In this document: piece by piece, positions 1 through 17,858 of the stretch
Numbering within the stretch: the stretch's first letter is position 1
Layout of the letters: each line of letters begins with the position of its first letter
Assembly (NCBI GenBank): GCA_040954595.2
Contig: CM082595.2
Coordinates: forward strand, 558,001-622,000
Reading direction: 5' to 3'
Origin: Balanoglossus misakiensis
Taxonomy: Eukaryota; Hemichordata
Length of the DNA: 64,000 bases
Notes under the pieces: generated by a model
Told to the model about the DNA's origin: nothing
What the model saw: the letters and a program-made list of their open reading frames with translations, nothing else
Database searches by the model: none
Translations under genes and position numbers: made by a program

Positions 1-1072
1 CAGAACATATCCTAGAAATCAAACTATGTTCATGTTTTACTTGAAGTACCGGTACCATGATCATGTATCATAGTAACACCAATAGTACGATCAAAATTTC
101 GATATATATCTCCCATAAACGGTAGGGATCATGTTCTGATCACTCTCTCACAAAAATACATGGCAGCAGAAGTACATGACTTCATGTACTTCATTGTCTG
201 TCATTCTACTGTGATTTTCACTGAGTATTTCCAGGTGGAAATGTTTCGGCTTTCAGTTAAAACAACATGTTTGTCATTTTTGGGGGAAGTGAATGTATAG
301 CTGGATTGGTATTTTGATGTTGTCAGTTCATGGTCGGTGTAAGAGAACCTTGGTGACATCTCTCAGCAATTGCCCCCAAGATGTTCACTTATGCATTTCC
401 TGTATTCAAATCCCTCCCAGACTATCCATTTCACACTTCAGAGTGTCAGCAATGCCAGTGTCTGCCTCTCTGTGTCAGAAACGTCTCTTGAAGCCAGTAT
501 ATTTATTGCCTGTCAATACTGGAAAGAAGTTGCAACTACACCCATGCAGAAATGAATTTAACCCAGTTGAATAGATTTGGAATCTAATGATAGATGTGTG
601 TGGGTGTGTTTGTGTGTGTGTCAGTTCTTGGAAAAGGGGCCATGCAAGTCGGTGCAGAATTGGTGAACTTGCCTGGAGTTGTAACAAATGGATATTGTGA
701 ATGGCGGTATTACTCACCTCTTTGTGGGTAATGAGTTTGCCATAAGGAGCTTGGCCTTGTCATTGGGTGAAATGTCTGCTCGGGGCTTCTCTGTACAATG
801 TCATGGCAAAGGCCAAAATCGTGGCCTGTCACCATCTCCGCTGGGTGTCTGTGAAATGTTTCTAGTGTGCTGGTGTGAGTGTGAAGATACTTGACATACG
901 ATTCAAATTCTGACAACGGAATTGTGTTCATGTGTGAGGAGTATAAGTATTGGAGATTTGCATAAAGTGTAACTGTTTAGTTCTTCCATCGAGGATCTCC
1001 TTGCACAAATTATAATGATATCTTGTGGCACGTGTGTTGTAATCACACATCAATATCTGTCTCACCTTTCAG

Positions 1073-7050
<5,978 letters not shown>

Positions 7051-9985
7051 TAATTTATATTTATTATCATTAATTGTCTTTAAAAAACACGTGTATTATT
7101 ACAAATTGAAACGAGAGAATGTAAAACCACTTTAAAAAAATCGTAGACAAGCTATCAGGCATTTTCAGTAATAATAGAAGATGATGATCTCCCTCTTGTA
7201 GGTGTTGATACAGAGATAGTACAAATTCTTATGAATTGTACTGACTTTTGATGGAGTTAGTAGCATTTTAATAATGTGAAAATTGGATGTACTAGGTTCC
7301 ATTATCATGGTATGAGATAGTGGCTTGCCTGTTTGGCCTTGACAACTCAGAACTTTTATCGCAGAGGAGTACTTGAAACTTTTTTTTTTGGTCTGTTATG
7401 ATGAGAGAAAAAACGTGTACAGACCCCCCTGTAGTGTTGTTGTTAGATCATTTGTACTGAGTAGCAATATTGTATTGGTTTTTACTCACAATTCTGACAC
7501 CGTTATGGTGCTTTCTGTGAAACCTGCAAAACGAAAAAAAATGAAGCGAATTACCCGAACACACTGCCATGTACATGTAGCTTGGAAGGGGAACACACAC
7601 AAATCGCACATAGAGCTTTATAATGCTTGTGAACAAGACATTTTATTCCAGTGGTTTTGGAGTTGTTAGTCTAGAGGCCAATACAGGTTTGCATTATCTT
7701 CAAAAATCGTTTGTATGAGTGAGTGACTGTGGGACCAACCGACTTATACCATTAAATGTTTTTGTTTGAAGAAAACCATGCATCCCAATGATTCCTTGGA
7801 AACTGTCCATATATCATTCTGAAATAAATTTAGAAAAAAATCATTAAAAAAACCCAACCAAACAGCTCATGCTGTGTGCTGTGTTCAAAGTAAAAATTGC
7901 TTACATTTCATCGTAACGTGTAATTCCGAAATCTAATTGTGACAGTGAAACTGAACAATATGCAATGGTGATACAACAGAGTTAATATCTCTGAACACAG
8001 TGGAATTCTTTTCCTGGTAGGAAATTTAGGAGTAGCTCATTACATAGTTAAGACAATGATTTGTGTTCTGTCGGTAGTGGTGGAGTGAAGGATTCTCAAT
8101 GAATACAAGAGCACAGTTAGTATTAAAGTGACAATGTAGTTGTTCTTTTAGTGTGCGTTTATTGTGGCAATATTACAGAAAAGAACGGACAATTTTTTGT
8201 CAGTTTTCTAGGCTTTTTTTCGTTTTCATCTGAATTGATGTTTTACTGCTTTAAGTGTGGACATATTCCAAGGAAAGGGAGCTGAGCGTTCTCTGAACCC
8301 CCTAACTTTGTAATATTGAAATGTGTCGGTGCACCATGGGAGATGCTTGTGATGGAACTGTATCTGTCACTACAGTGAGATAAAATGACCACAGCTCAAG
8401 AGGGTCGCCTGAGTGTGTGCATGCGTGTGCGAGTATGTGAGTACGAGTGTGTGCGTGTGTGTTTAGGTACTAGACAAAAATTATGATAAACTGAAGTGAG
8501 CTGAATCCAGCCTGACTTATCACAGTTCACAGTTCATCACCAGGACAGTTCGCATATTCATTTCTGTCTACAGTTTGTGCTAACTGGGGGAAAATGGATG
8601 TAAATTACAGCACCAAAGAACAACAAGTGGAAATAAAAATGAAAAAAAAAATGATTAGAAGATCAACTTTGTTTTCCCCCCACCCTGTATACAGCATTTT
8701 ACAGAAAAAAAAACAAAATGTCTCTCAACCTTTTCCTGTGTATAGTCAAGTCAGTTCCCAATGACTTTATATTGTTATATTTATTGGCTCTCGTCGTGTA
8801 TTTTACAAAAACTGAAATTTCTTTCATGTCATTTTAAGCCCTGCAATGTGTAAACCAATCACTTGTCACTGTTTTTTCTTTTCTGTTGTTTTTTTTTTGC
8901 CCATATTTTTTTTTATTAATCATTGTAGAAGTTGAACAAATACAGAAAAAAAATGTTTAAAAATGACAAAAAGACTTCAGTGTTGGCCAGGGTTCCATGA
9001 GAGCTTATTTAATTTAGTTCACTCAAGTTTTAACCAAAGAGATCTTCTGGAACACTGGCTTAAACCCATTTTTTCTGAGATTACATTTCATATAATAATA
9101 TATATCCAATAGGGACGTAGCTTAAAACAGCAAATGGTCAAATTTGTACTAGGTAAAAACTTTAGCTAGGTCGCAGCCATGTAGCCAAAAAAGAAAAAAA
9201 ATGAGAAAAACAAAAAAATGTAGGCAGGCTTTTTTCCTGTGTTCATATTTATGATGACAAGACCATTTATCCTGCACATTTTTTCTGGTAGTAGCGTCAA
9301 AACAGACTACTGTCTTTGTAATTCTGTGTGTAGTGTACTTTTTTGTACATTGAACATTTATTTGAAGAATTAAAAAAAAACAAAGAAACAGAAAAAAAAA
9401 AAGATTATTAGGTCCTGTATGTCAGAGATACGTGTATAGTTGTGAGCTTGGAGCACAGTTAATGCTGACACCCCCTTGTGTCGAGATACTTAATACCCAA
9501 ATATTTGGAATTTTGCTGAAGCAGGGGATATTCCATTCCCAGAGAAGGGGGTGAAAGCATCAAATTGTGTGCCAAGCATTTCTGGTTAACAGGTGCATGT
9601 CATTTTACATGAGAAGTGATGTTTTTTCTTTTGGTATTTTACCTAAAAGTTTGACATTGTAAAATGAAGTCCAAACTAGATTTTTGAGGTCTGTTTACAC
9701 ACACATAAAAACTCAAAAGGTCCTCCACTGCATCAAGGTGTGAAACTCTCTCCTATACTTCCCCATCTCGTCTAGGCTTTGGTGAGAGGAGTCACATCAG
9801 TGGGGGTTATCGAAGAACTCTTGTATCAGAAAGAGACTGGTTGCCACGATGCAATGAATTTTATTTGCTTGATCGAGCAATTGCCTTGTTACTTGTGCAA
9901 AATTGATCCAACCTTATCAGTGTCAATGTGTGTATGTAAAATTAAACTTAAACTGTCAATAAAGCATATTTGTCTTCTGTTAATG
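7051..9985 (+). other. Probable 3' UTR of the G-beta gene
   Basis: No credible coding exon follows the stop codon. The segment is AT-rich with many A and T runs and a GT-rich stretch at about 8410-8465. Possible polyadenylation signals occur near 7822 and 8631, and a clean AATAAA lies at 9958-9963, followed by a GT-rich downstream region. A UTR of nearly 2.9 kb is plausible for this gene, but the actual cleavage site cannot be fixed from sequence alone, and the earlier signals may be used. Confidence 0.5.
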
Positions 9986-11563
9986 TGCGGCCTGTTTGAT
10001 TCTGTGTATGGTAGGATGGCGATAGATTTGTTCTGATGGTGCCAGAAAGTGTCATCTTTGCATGTTATAACGTTGTACACCTGGTGTACAAATTTAAGCT
10101 TGATGTGTGTCTGGATGTAACTGCTGTGCCCTCTGCATTGTTCTCAATCAGTATGGAATTCAAACATACAGCGTCACCATCTTTAGTTCTCATGTAACCA
10201 TATGGGAAAATTTCAAAATGTGTTAATGACCTGCCTGTAAGGGTTGACTGACCATCCAAATTTGTAGGCCAAGGTTAGATGGTACCATATCAATGTTACC
10301 TCTGTGTTAGACACATTTTAAAGTTTGATCAAGTTCAGCTTTTAATATCTTTTTGCTGCTTTTTGTGTGTGTGTATTTCACATAACAACTAGGCAACTGA
10401 GTTGCTGTATGTGATAAAGTCACCATCACAAATTTTGGAAAAAAGAGACGAAAACGTGTGGTGTTCATATTTTGGCATCAAATGACCAGACTGCTTTCCC
10501 CTCAGTATATGTAGGTTGCTTTCAGCTTCTGCAAGAACAATGACAATGTGGAACTGGATGGCTTGTAATTCATAACCCATGCCCATATGATTTTACAACT
10601 TTGCAAACAAATGTTGACACCATCTGTTGTCTTTCTACGTGCAAATATGGATGTCCATATATTTTTGTTCCACAGACTACATTGGAGATTGTTTTTCCAC
10701 TTTCAGAAAGTGGTTTGTTAAATTCTAGGGGTTAAGTTGCTGGGGTGAAGTCATTTTGATATGTGTCTCTGGTGTGTATTGAAAAATTCTGCAAATATGG
10801 GTCATTTTCAGGGTATGACTATTAATCTGCGCAGATCATTATGCGTCATACGAAATTAGATGCTTGTCTCTTTCTTTATGGTTGTGTCCAGGATTTAAGT
10901 AGGGTTAGGCTAATCGACTTTATCATGGGTAGGTCAATTTGGGAACATTTTCAGAACAAACACAGAGAGTGTAAAAAACTGCCCCAGAATCTCTAAGTGT
11001 GTATATAATGTGAAAATAAAGTGAAATATGTATTAAACTTGATGGAAAATTTTGCTTAAAACGTCTTGTGAGAGCAATTTGTGATATTGACTTTTTAAAT
11101 AATTTTACACTGCCGTCCCTTCGTTTTAAGGTTTCGCCCACGTCGACAACGAGAGTTTGCGTGGGCGTATATTACCTTAACAGGCAACTGTAGGCTTCGT
11201 TGATGACTATGCATGTCTAGGTCCAGCCTGCATAATGTTGATCAGTCTGGTGCCGAACTTAAACTATAGAGGGCCCACTCACAATTCCCACCGCTGGCTG
11301 CGTGTAAAACTTCTAATGGTGGTTTGGCCGCAAAATCACAATTTCTTGCAGTTTTTTTGTCTCAAACATAATGTGATGAGACAGCACTCGTTTATGTCAA
11401 TCTGGCAAAGATAGTTATAATACCAATGTCACTTCGCAGTTGTATAATTTACATAGTTTCAAACAAAATACACCGAGATTCCTCGTGATCTTTAACTAAA
11501 CAGTATATTGTGGAACAGCTGCAATGCCATCCAGAGGAGTCACATGTTTTTTGAATAAAATAC
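9986..11563. other. Intergenic region, no gene seen
   Basis: Between the G-beta polyadenylation signal and the GASK1-like gene I find only short unsupported open frames. The promoter of the GASK1-like gene should lie in the last few hundred bases, but I cannot pick out a convincing TATA box or initiator. Confidence 0.5.
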
Positions 11564-11611
11564 ATGTCGGTTTTTGTACTTTACGATTTAAATCTTACAT
11601 TGGATTTTATC

Positions 11612-13170
11612 ATGGTTCACAAAATAGCTTCAGTTGGATTTCGGGTTGCTGTGTTTGTGTCTACTGTCATCATTCTACTGATTGTCGTCCAAATGCAGAT
11701 CTATTCCAAGAGAGAGGATATATCGCCTCTTATTCTCACCAGTGGTTTTGGAAAAGATAGTGCCATCCCTTCAGGGGTGGCATTGCAGCAAGTATCGCCG
11801 ACGGAGCTCCTCCTTGAAGCGAAAGAGGATGGTGGTCAAAATACAGAACGAACTGCAAAGAATGATGTGGTCGAGTTGCCACCCTTTATATACAAGCAAG
11901 ACAACCAACTACTACACGAAGTTCGGAAAATTAACAACTCTAATCTGCGATTTGATGGTTTTATTCCACATTGGTTTGATAAAAAGGATGTCCTCAGAAT
12001 GGAATTGATGTCACATGGCAAACTATCAAGCGTTCATTCGTACGAAACTAAGACTCGTCTGAAGAAGATGATCTTTGAGGACGGCAGTCGACCAAACATC
12101 GATAGTTTTGAGAAATGTGCGGACCAATGTGCAATGCGTAAAGGACCCCGCGACATCTATGAAGTATATTCCTTTCATGTAGATCGAGTTCTCGGACTGA
12201 ACCGTTCCCTCCCTGCCATCGCTCGACGTCTCATCGATGAAAATGACAGGGAAACAATCTATCCTCTTGTTTGGTGGGATATCAATGTTCTCCAGCCTGG
12301 AAACAGGGAACAAAGCTCCATGTTCCTGTCCTGGACGGACTTCCAAAGAGTTCTCGCTTCTCGCTGTTTTGCCAGGGATAATATGGATGAATCGATGCGT
12401 AATAGCAAATGCACGACAAAAATAAGACACATTGAATGGGGCAGATTAGCACTATACGACTTTCTTTTACAAGTAGGTTTTCCTTTTTATTCTGTGTTAA
12501 ATTTGAAGGTGCTAGAGCAAGGCTCATCCAATTCATGCATTTTAATTCATGGTTTATAAAATAGTATCAAAATATATGTGCCATCGCTTGATGTGACCTG
12601 TTCTCTTTCATTTATAGAATCATGATCGAATCGACAGAAGTTGCTGTGGTTACGACCAAGAGGAGGGCGAAAGATGTTTTAGAGATGACAGAAATGCCAT
12701 TAACAAACAGACGTGCAAAAACGTCAATCTACAATTTCTCTGTAATATATTTATCCGAAAATACGATGAAAGTCGTCTTGTTTTCATCGACAATCCATTT
12801 TATCTGAGAAGAAGCGCAGACCATTTGAATTACAGGCTTCTGGAAGGAATTAAAGAGTGAGTTTGTGACGATTTTCTTATGACAATCAGTCAGTAAAGTA
12901 ACTATGAGATCACATTCTGAATAATTTGAAATAAACTCGATTTTGTTTGTGTCATTTACTGACAGGATTCCTGAATATCCGATATCAGTTTTAAAATCAG
13001 GAAAGTTTCACGATATGATGATGCAGTCCTTGTACATTGATAAAGTGTTCTGGGAAGACCAAGGCGGAAAGCTCTTCATGGAAAAGCTCATTAACGTTAC
13101 TGAAACACGTGCTCAGAAGTTGATGATGTATATAGAGAAGATGGGTATCATCCTCGTTCAAGACTACTGA
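11612..13170 (+). CDS. GASK1: GASK1/FAM198-like Golgi-associated kinase-family protein
   Basis: Three exons, 11612-12472, 12618-12856 and 12966-13170 (stop TGA), encode 434 residues. I chose the ATG at 11612 because it has A at -3 and G at +4; an upstream in-frame ATG at 11564 has a weak context and would add 16 residues. Residues about 7-28 form one hydrophobic segment (VAVFVSTVIILLIVV), giving a type II membrane protein with a lumenal C-terminal domain. Family signatures are YEVYSFHVDRVLGLNRSLPA, WGRLALYDFLLQ joined across the intron to NHDRIDRSCCGY, then LVFIDN, YRLLEGI and VFWEDQGG. These match vertebrate GASK1A/GASK1B (FAM198), part of the FAM20/Four-jointed secretory kinase-like group. 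The HxRxDR string occupies the position of the catalytic-loop segment, but kinase activity of this subfamily is not established to my knowledge. Its 3' region overlaps a minus-strand gene. Confidence 0.9.
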
Positions 13171-13282
13171 TGGACCATCCCCAATTTCCCCCGGCCCACC
13201 CCTTATTATAACTGAAAGCTCCCTTGAAGTCAGTGCCCAGGAAAATCGAAAAACGTGGGACCATCGACCAGTGTTGATTCCG

Positions 13283-14679
13283 TTAACTTGCACTGAAATC
13301 ACCCAAGCTGTCTTTTCTCATGATGCTTACATCCAGTGTGATGCTTATAGGCGTTGCCGTGGTTACGGGTGTCACCCTGGGTACTTTGAATTGGGATCTT
13401 GGTGAATTTTCACGACTTTTGTAACTGACATTGTATGCTCTTGTTCTCTCAGTGGAGTGACCTGCAAAAGAAGGATACACTCAAGATGGTTTAATTAATC
13501 TATAATTTAAAAGCCTTTTAAATAAGAATAGCTACCAAATATTTTATTTCCGTCTTTGACACACGCAGAGGTCGACAGCTGTTATGGATTTTATTCAAAA
13601 ACAAGTAAACCAAATCAACTACATGTACCGTCTTATATCTTTATGTCTGGTCATGTTTGTTTTATTGGGTTGCTGATGCAAAATAAACAATAACAGTTAT
13701 CTCTAAACACGAAATATTCAAATGATATTACCTGTCGTTGTGCACATATTGTTTTTGTTTCCATAGTAACTGTATCCATTGTCGTCTGGTTTGTGTCTGT
13801 GAGTTTTACGAGGCGACGAACAAGTTGAACTCCTGACGGGAATGAAAAGTGGTTTGTTGATTCTGGAAGATTCCCAGTGGCAAGGCGGTGTCTGTAACAA
13901 GGTTTCGCCACAACTGAGACCTGATGATGAGCAGCGATCAAAACCTGACTGAGGGATTCGGATCAAACTCTACAAAAGAGAGAGAGAGACGAGATGGGAA
14001 GGCTCAAACGGCGGTGGTGGGGATGACGTCAGTCATTAATGATAACATGCAAATTTTACAGGCTTAGACAGGTGTGTTTGTGCATATCAAAAGGATTTTC
14101 TCTTGAATTGCATTGCGGTGTGTTCTTCTGTCGCTCTCACCACAGTCGCTTGCGGGCTCCAAGTCTGTGCTGCGTGCAGGTAGGCGTTTTTATACTAACC
14201 CTTGCACTGTAGCTCCCTTGCACAGGTGAAAGACCAACGAATGTGTATTGGCCAAGCGGGTGTTGCTTCAAATACCCGGGTTCATTCACTCCACGTACAC
14301 CTTTCAAGCTCTTGAGTCGCCTTGGTCGCTGAGGACACAAACACACTCATAAGTTGCATAGCTATAGTACCTTCTCGACACCCTATTTTGAAAGTCCATC
14401 CACGTGCAATTTGTGTTTAACCGAGAGCTATCTCCGTTTTTCATGAAACAAATGACTCTCTAGCTCTGAACATGTATTATCACCGTGTTGCTTCATCAGC
14501 ATTGAAAAACCTGTTATACATGTACAGAGTTTGAAGTTTTCACTATTTCCAAAATACGTATAGTCTGTATTGAGTGAGTGAGTGTCGTCATTTGTATGAA
14601 ATTTGTTTAAATGAGTTACCCACCTGATACATTGAATACATGGTGTCACTGTCTTGCCAAAAGTCAAAGAAATCTTCTG
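13283..14679 (-). CDS. Unidentified protein, 3' part of a multi-exon gene
   Basis: Four exons on the minus strand fit together by splice site and phase: 14624-14679 (or to 14676; contains EDFFDFWQDSDTMYSMYQ, donor GTGGGT, phase 0), 14200-14328 (RPRRLKSLKGVRGVNEPGYL..., phase 0 to 0, donor GTTAGT), 13732-13969 (SLIRIPQSGFDRCSSSG...DDNGYSYYGNKNNMCTTT, donor GTAATA, phase 1) and 13283-13461 (GHSTERTRAYNVSYKS..., ending LGDFSAS then TAA). About 200 residues result, soluble-looking, with spaced Cys and Pro and no membrane segment or signal. I do not recognise the family. The first listed exon needs an upstream phase-1 exon, so the 5' end is incomplete. Independent agreement of acceptor, donor and phase at three junctions is the main evidence that this is a real gene. 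The final exon is antisense to the likely 3' UTR of the GASK1-like gene. Confidence 0.55.
13682..13687 (+). terminator. Candidate polyadenylation signal of GASK1-like gene
   Basis: AATAAA about 510 bp after the stop codon. If used, the 3' UTR runs through 13171-13700 and lies antisense to the last coding exon of the minus-strand gene at 13283-13461. Confidence 0.4.
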
Positions 14680-17410
14680 CTGTTTTAAGAAATCAAAGAG
14701 TTTAACAAAAAGGGAATACCTACTGAGTATACCAATTACATAGCCATTAACATACACATACATAGAAACCATTCAAAGTTATGCGGGCTCTCTCCAAAGA
14801 GGTTCATTTTTGACAATGACAGGTGTGCTGAGAGTGTGAGTTCATTTGATTTTTTCTGAGTGTCTTATCGAAGCAAAATCCTGGGTGAAGGTTTTCATCT
14901 GACAAATCATCGAGTCTTTCATCAATATCATTTTACACAATGGCCCAATACTTACCCAATTCATGCCTATCTCCTAAAAGTGCTTTTATCGATACGTTAC
15001 TCGGTTCATGGTATGGTTCTAGCCTCTGTAACAAAAATCGATAGCGGGACAATACAAGGTTTAATTGTGCGAGTTGATGGGTCAGTTGCGGGGGTCAAGT
15101 GACAACAAAAGCAGATATATTACAACAAATCAAGACAAAACACAACAATATTGTATAAAACAAACCAAAATAAGATATATGCCAAAAATACAGTGTGTAT
15201 GGTGATTGTCCAGTCACGATATAATTGCGAGGCAATAGTATTTTACAACACCGATTTGCAAATGCTATTTGGGGGGTTGATGTAGGAATATATTGTGCTG
15301 AATTCAAATTTGGACATGGAGACTGGTTTCAAATTGGCTGTCAAAATCGTCTAAAACATCTTGCACTGACAACATAACGATATCCCAAACCAGTGGGCTC
15401 TGTTAGAAGCACCTGGCGCAAGTCTGGCGTCTTTGTTGTTTGTGAGTCACGGTGGCAACGAAAAGCTAATGCCAGGAGCAAGAAGAAATTTGTTCAGGGG
15501 TCAGGTACTGAACAAACGGGAAAAACCTGAAGCAATTATGGAAAACGCTTCATTGGGTATAAGGAACGTTTAGTGGCCACAATAGAGACCACGTACACAA
15601 TGTATATACACTATTTAGTACTGGTATCGCCTTGGGTTGATATGATTGCAAATGTATTCAGCTGTTACCTGTCTGTCTGATACGCGTAAAATCGTTGCCA
15701 TGGCGACCAAATCACTGGAGGTGAAGAGTTCGAGATGACTTCGCCGCGAAATAAAAGGTTTGAGAAAGTTCCACTGATGCAGGTCTGACTGGGTTGTGAG
15801 CACTCGGTCGTTGGAATAACTTTCCTGTTAGTCGTAGATCACATTTGAAGTAATTACCGATCAACTTAAGACATATGTACCGGAACAAATTGTAAGTATC
15901 CACGATTCCAGCGTTCAAAGATAATTCATAAAATCAGATCAAAGATGAAGTGCGTCTTCACACCATCTTCGTTCCGTGGAACTCCAAACACAACGGGCTT
16001 TAGACGCACTTGACAGTTGGAATTGTACAATTCTGATTCGGATGATAAAACAGGACAATAAAAATGACCGTGTTCATAAAACTGGTCCGGCAATGTACAT
16101 ATTGTATTTCTTTGTGGTTCTTCTTTTACTTAAAACCCCGCGAGACATGAAGAAGACAATGACAAGACAATAAAAGTGATGTTTTGATTTGTATTCAGAT
16201 CCCCTGCGCTGAGTGCCATCCCTCTCTTGAAACCTAGAACCTTTCAACTCTGAAATTTGTCATTCACCAATGTACGGACAGCGTTGAAGCTTTTATTTCG
16301 CGTCATTATCATAACATAGCCTGAAAGATGAGCTTCAAGTGGGCGACTGTGGAGCGCCAGCAAGCGTCAGGATCTTCAGGTATAAGTGTATAAAAGATAC
16401 TAGTAGTAGTTTAATTGTGTAAAGTTTTTTTCTGCAATTTGGCAGTTGTGGTATATTTGCATCACACGGTCGATAGCACAGGCTTCGTTGTAGTTTGAAC
16501 AAGGTACGGGAACTAAGGCAACGCCCACATAAAAGTAGAGAATTGCAACTATTCACGTGAAATGTCGAGTTTCTTTTCTGTGAGTGGGTTACTAGGTCAT
16601 ACATTCCTGAGAACCAGGCCCCTGGCACGCACGGAAACTGTAAAATGATTGAAACTCACAAAACACTTCAGTTGAAAGATTACATGTCGACAGAGATTCT
16701 TTTCCTCTGACATTGTGATAATCTGCACAGGTCGTCCTAACGAAAATACGTCAACGATGAAACCATGAAAACGCTCCTGATTTAAAGTAACTTTTCGACA
16801 GCTCTCCACTCCTCTTCGTGACCTGAGCATTGCGGACAGCCCATGGTCAAGTCTATGATAACAAAGACAGTTTGTCCACGGCCACGCGTATTTATTATAT
16901 TACAACCGAAGAAAGGCAAGTAACCTTTTTCCAACAGGAAAGTGTACATTTGCAATCTGTGGGTGCTTTGAACAGACGTGGTTGTGGATTGAACTAAGAG
17001 GTCTCCTTTCAAATTTCCGATCGTGACCCAACGGCTTTCAACAACATGACATGTAAGACTATTAAAGTTTGTATCACATGACCAGCGCATGAAACCCAGC
17101 TTTGTCGAGAACGAGGCTAATAAGTTGAGCACCTAAACAGATCAGAGACAGGCTCTGTTGGAGAAGGATCCTTCTGACCATCGCTGCAGGGCTAGATATC
17201 CACAGAGGTGTTGGACGCCCCCCGCAAACTGCCGAACTTGACTATGATCGTCTGCTTGTATTGATGGAAGGAGGCGTACTCTGTATGGTGTGCATGTCTG
17301 GTTTCACGTAACCCCAACTGGAAAAAAATATAATTTCACTGTCGTACTCTACAAGGCGTACTCTACCCGTACAGGTGTACACACACTAAAGGAGTTTGCT
17401 CAATATAATA
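14680..17410. other. Intergenic / upstream region of agrin
   Basis: Apart from the possible minus-strand start exon at 15669-15701, I see no supported gene. Several open frames exist on the minus strand (for example 16782-17132) but lack codon or family signals. The agrin promoter presumably lies in the last several hundred bases; no clear TATA box was found. Confidence 0.4.
15669..15701 (-). CDS. Possible first coding exon of the unidentified minus-strand gene
   Basis: On the minus strand GCCATGG gives an ideal start context, and the frame reads MATILRVSDRQ before a GTAACA donor (phase 0). It is the best start exon I see upstream of the exon set at 13283-14679. However, that set requires a phase-1 exon before it, so at least one unseen exon would have to lie between. 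Treat it as a suggestion only. Confidence 0.2.
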
Positions 17411-17858
17411 ATGATGTGTGACCTAATTCGTATACCATTTATTTTGGCCGTGGCGGTTTTGGCCATTTGGACCGTGCCAACTTTGCAACAATCACAGGCA
17501 TGCTCGGAAAAAACCATGGAACAACGCGAGGAAGAAGCAAATGTTGTCTTGTCTGGTTTCATAAACCAGGTGTACAGAAAACCTCACAGCACTATGTATT
17601 CGTGTGAAGTTCGCGTTGTACGGGTTTTCAAGGGAGACACTGTTTTGAACGGTAACATGGATGGACATTCCCCGTTCACCCCAGCAATGCTCATGGTCGA
17701 TGGTTTTGGAGACCCCACCATTTGTGAGAACACTGTCACCCGGGGAGACACTAGGCTTTTTCTTCTGGAAAGACAAAAAGATGGAATGCTTAAGTTGAAT
17801 TCGAGTGTTGTTCGCATAACTATGAACAACTTAGACCGGGCGGAAGCCGCTGTCTCCG
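17411..17858 (+). other. AGRN: Agrin exon 1: signal peptide and laminin-binding NtA domain
   Basis: Residues 1-30 form a signal peptide (hydrophobic core [11 protein letters not shown]). The NtA domain follows, with [12 protein letters not shown], two Cys at the expected spacing ([13 protein letters not shown] and PTICENTV), [14 protein letters not shown] and [13 protein letters not shown]. The NSS glycosylation sequon has the same place as in vertebrates. In the final helix, Leu and Val seven residues apart (NLDRAEAAV) correspond to the pair reported as important for laminin gamma-1 binding in chick agrin. The exon is isolated from the rest by a 7.9-kb intron. Confidence 0.92.

Noticed and set aside
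1-1072. Search for the G-beta start exon (MSELDQLRQE)
   Set aside because: No ATG AGT GAA-like exon with a donor is present, so the gene is 5' partial in this window.
12026-12430. 134-codon minus-strand open frame under the GASK1-like exon
   Set aside because: It is the antisense shadow of a strongly conserved coding exon and has no splice or family support.
12997-13302. 101-codon minus-strand open frame overlapping the last GASK1-like exon
   Set aside because: Mostly antisense of conserved coding sequence. The adjoining minus-strand gene has its own stop codon at 13283-13285, so it does not need this frame.
16782-17132. 116-codon minus-strand open frame upstream of agrin
   Set aside because: No recognisable domain, no matching splice partners found, and sequence composition not clearly coding.
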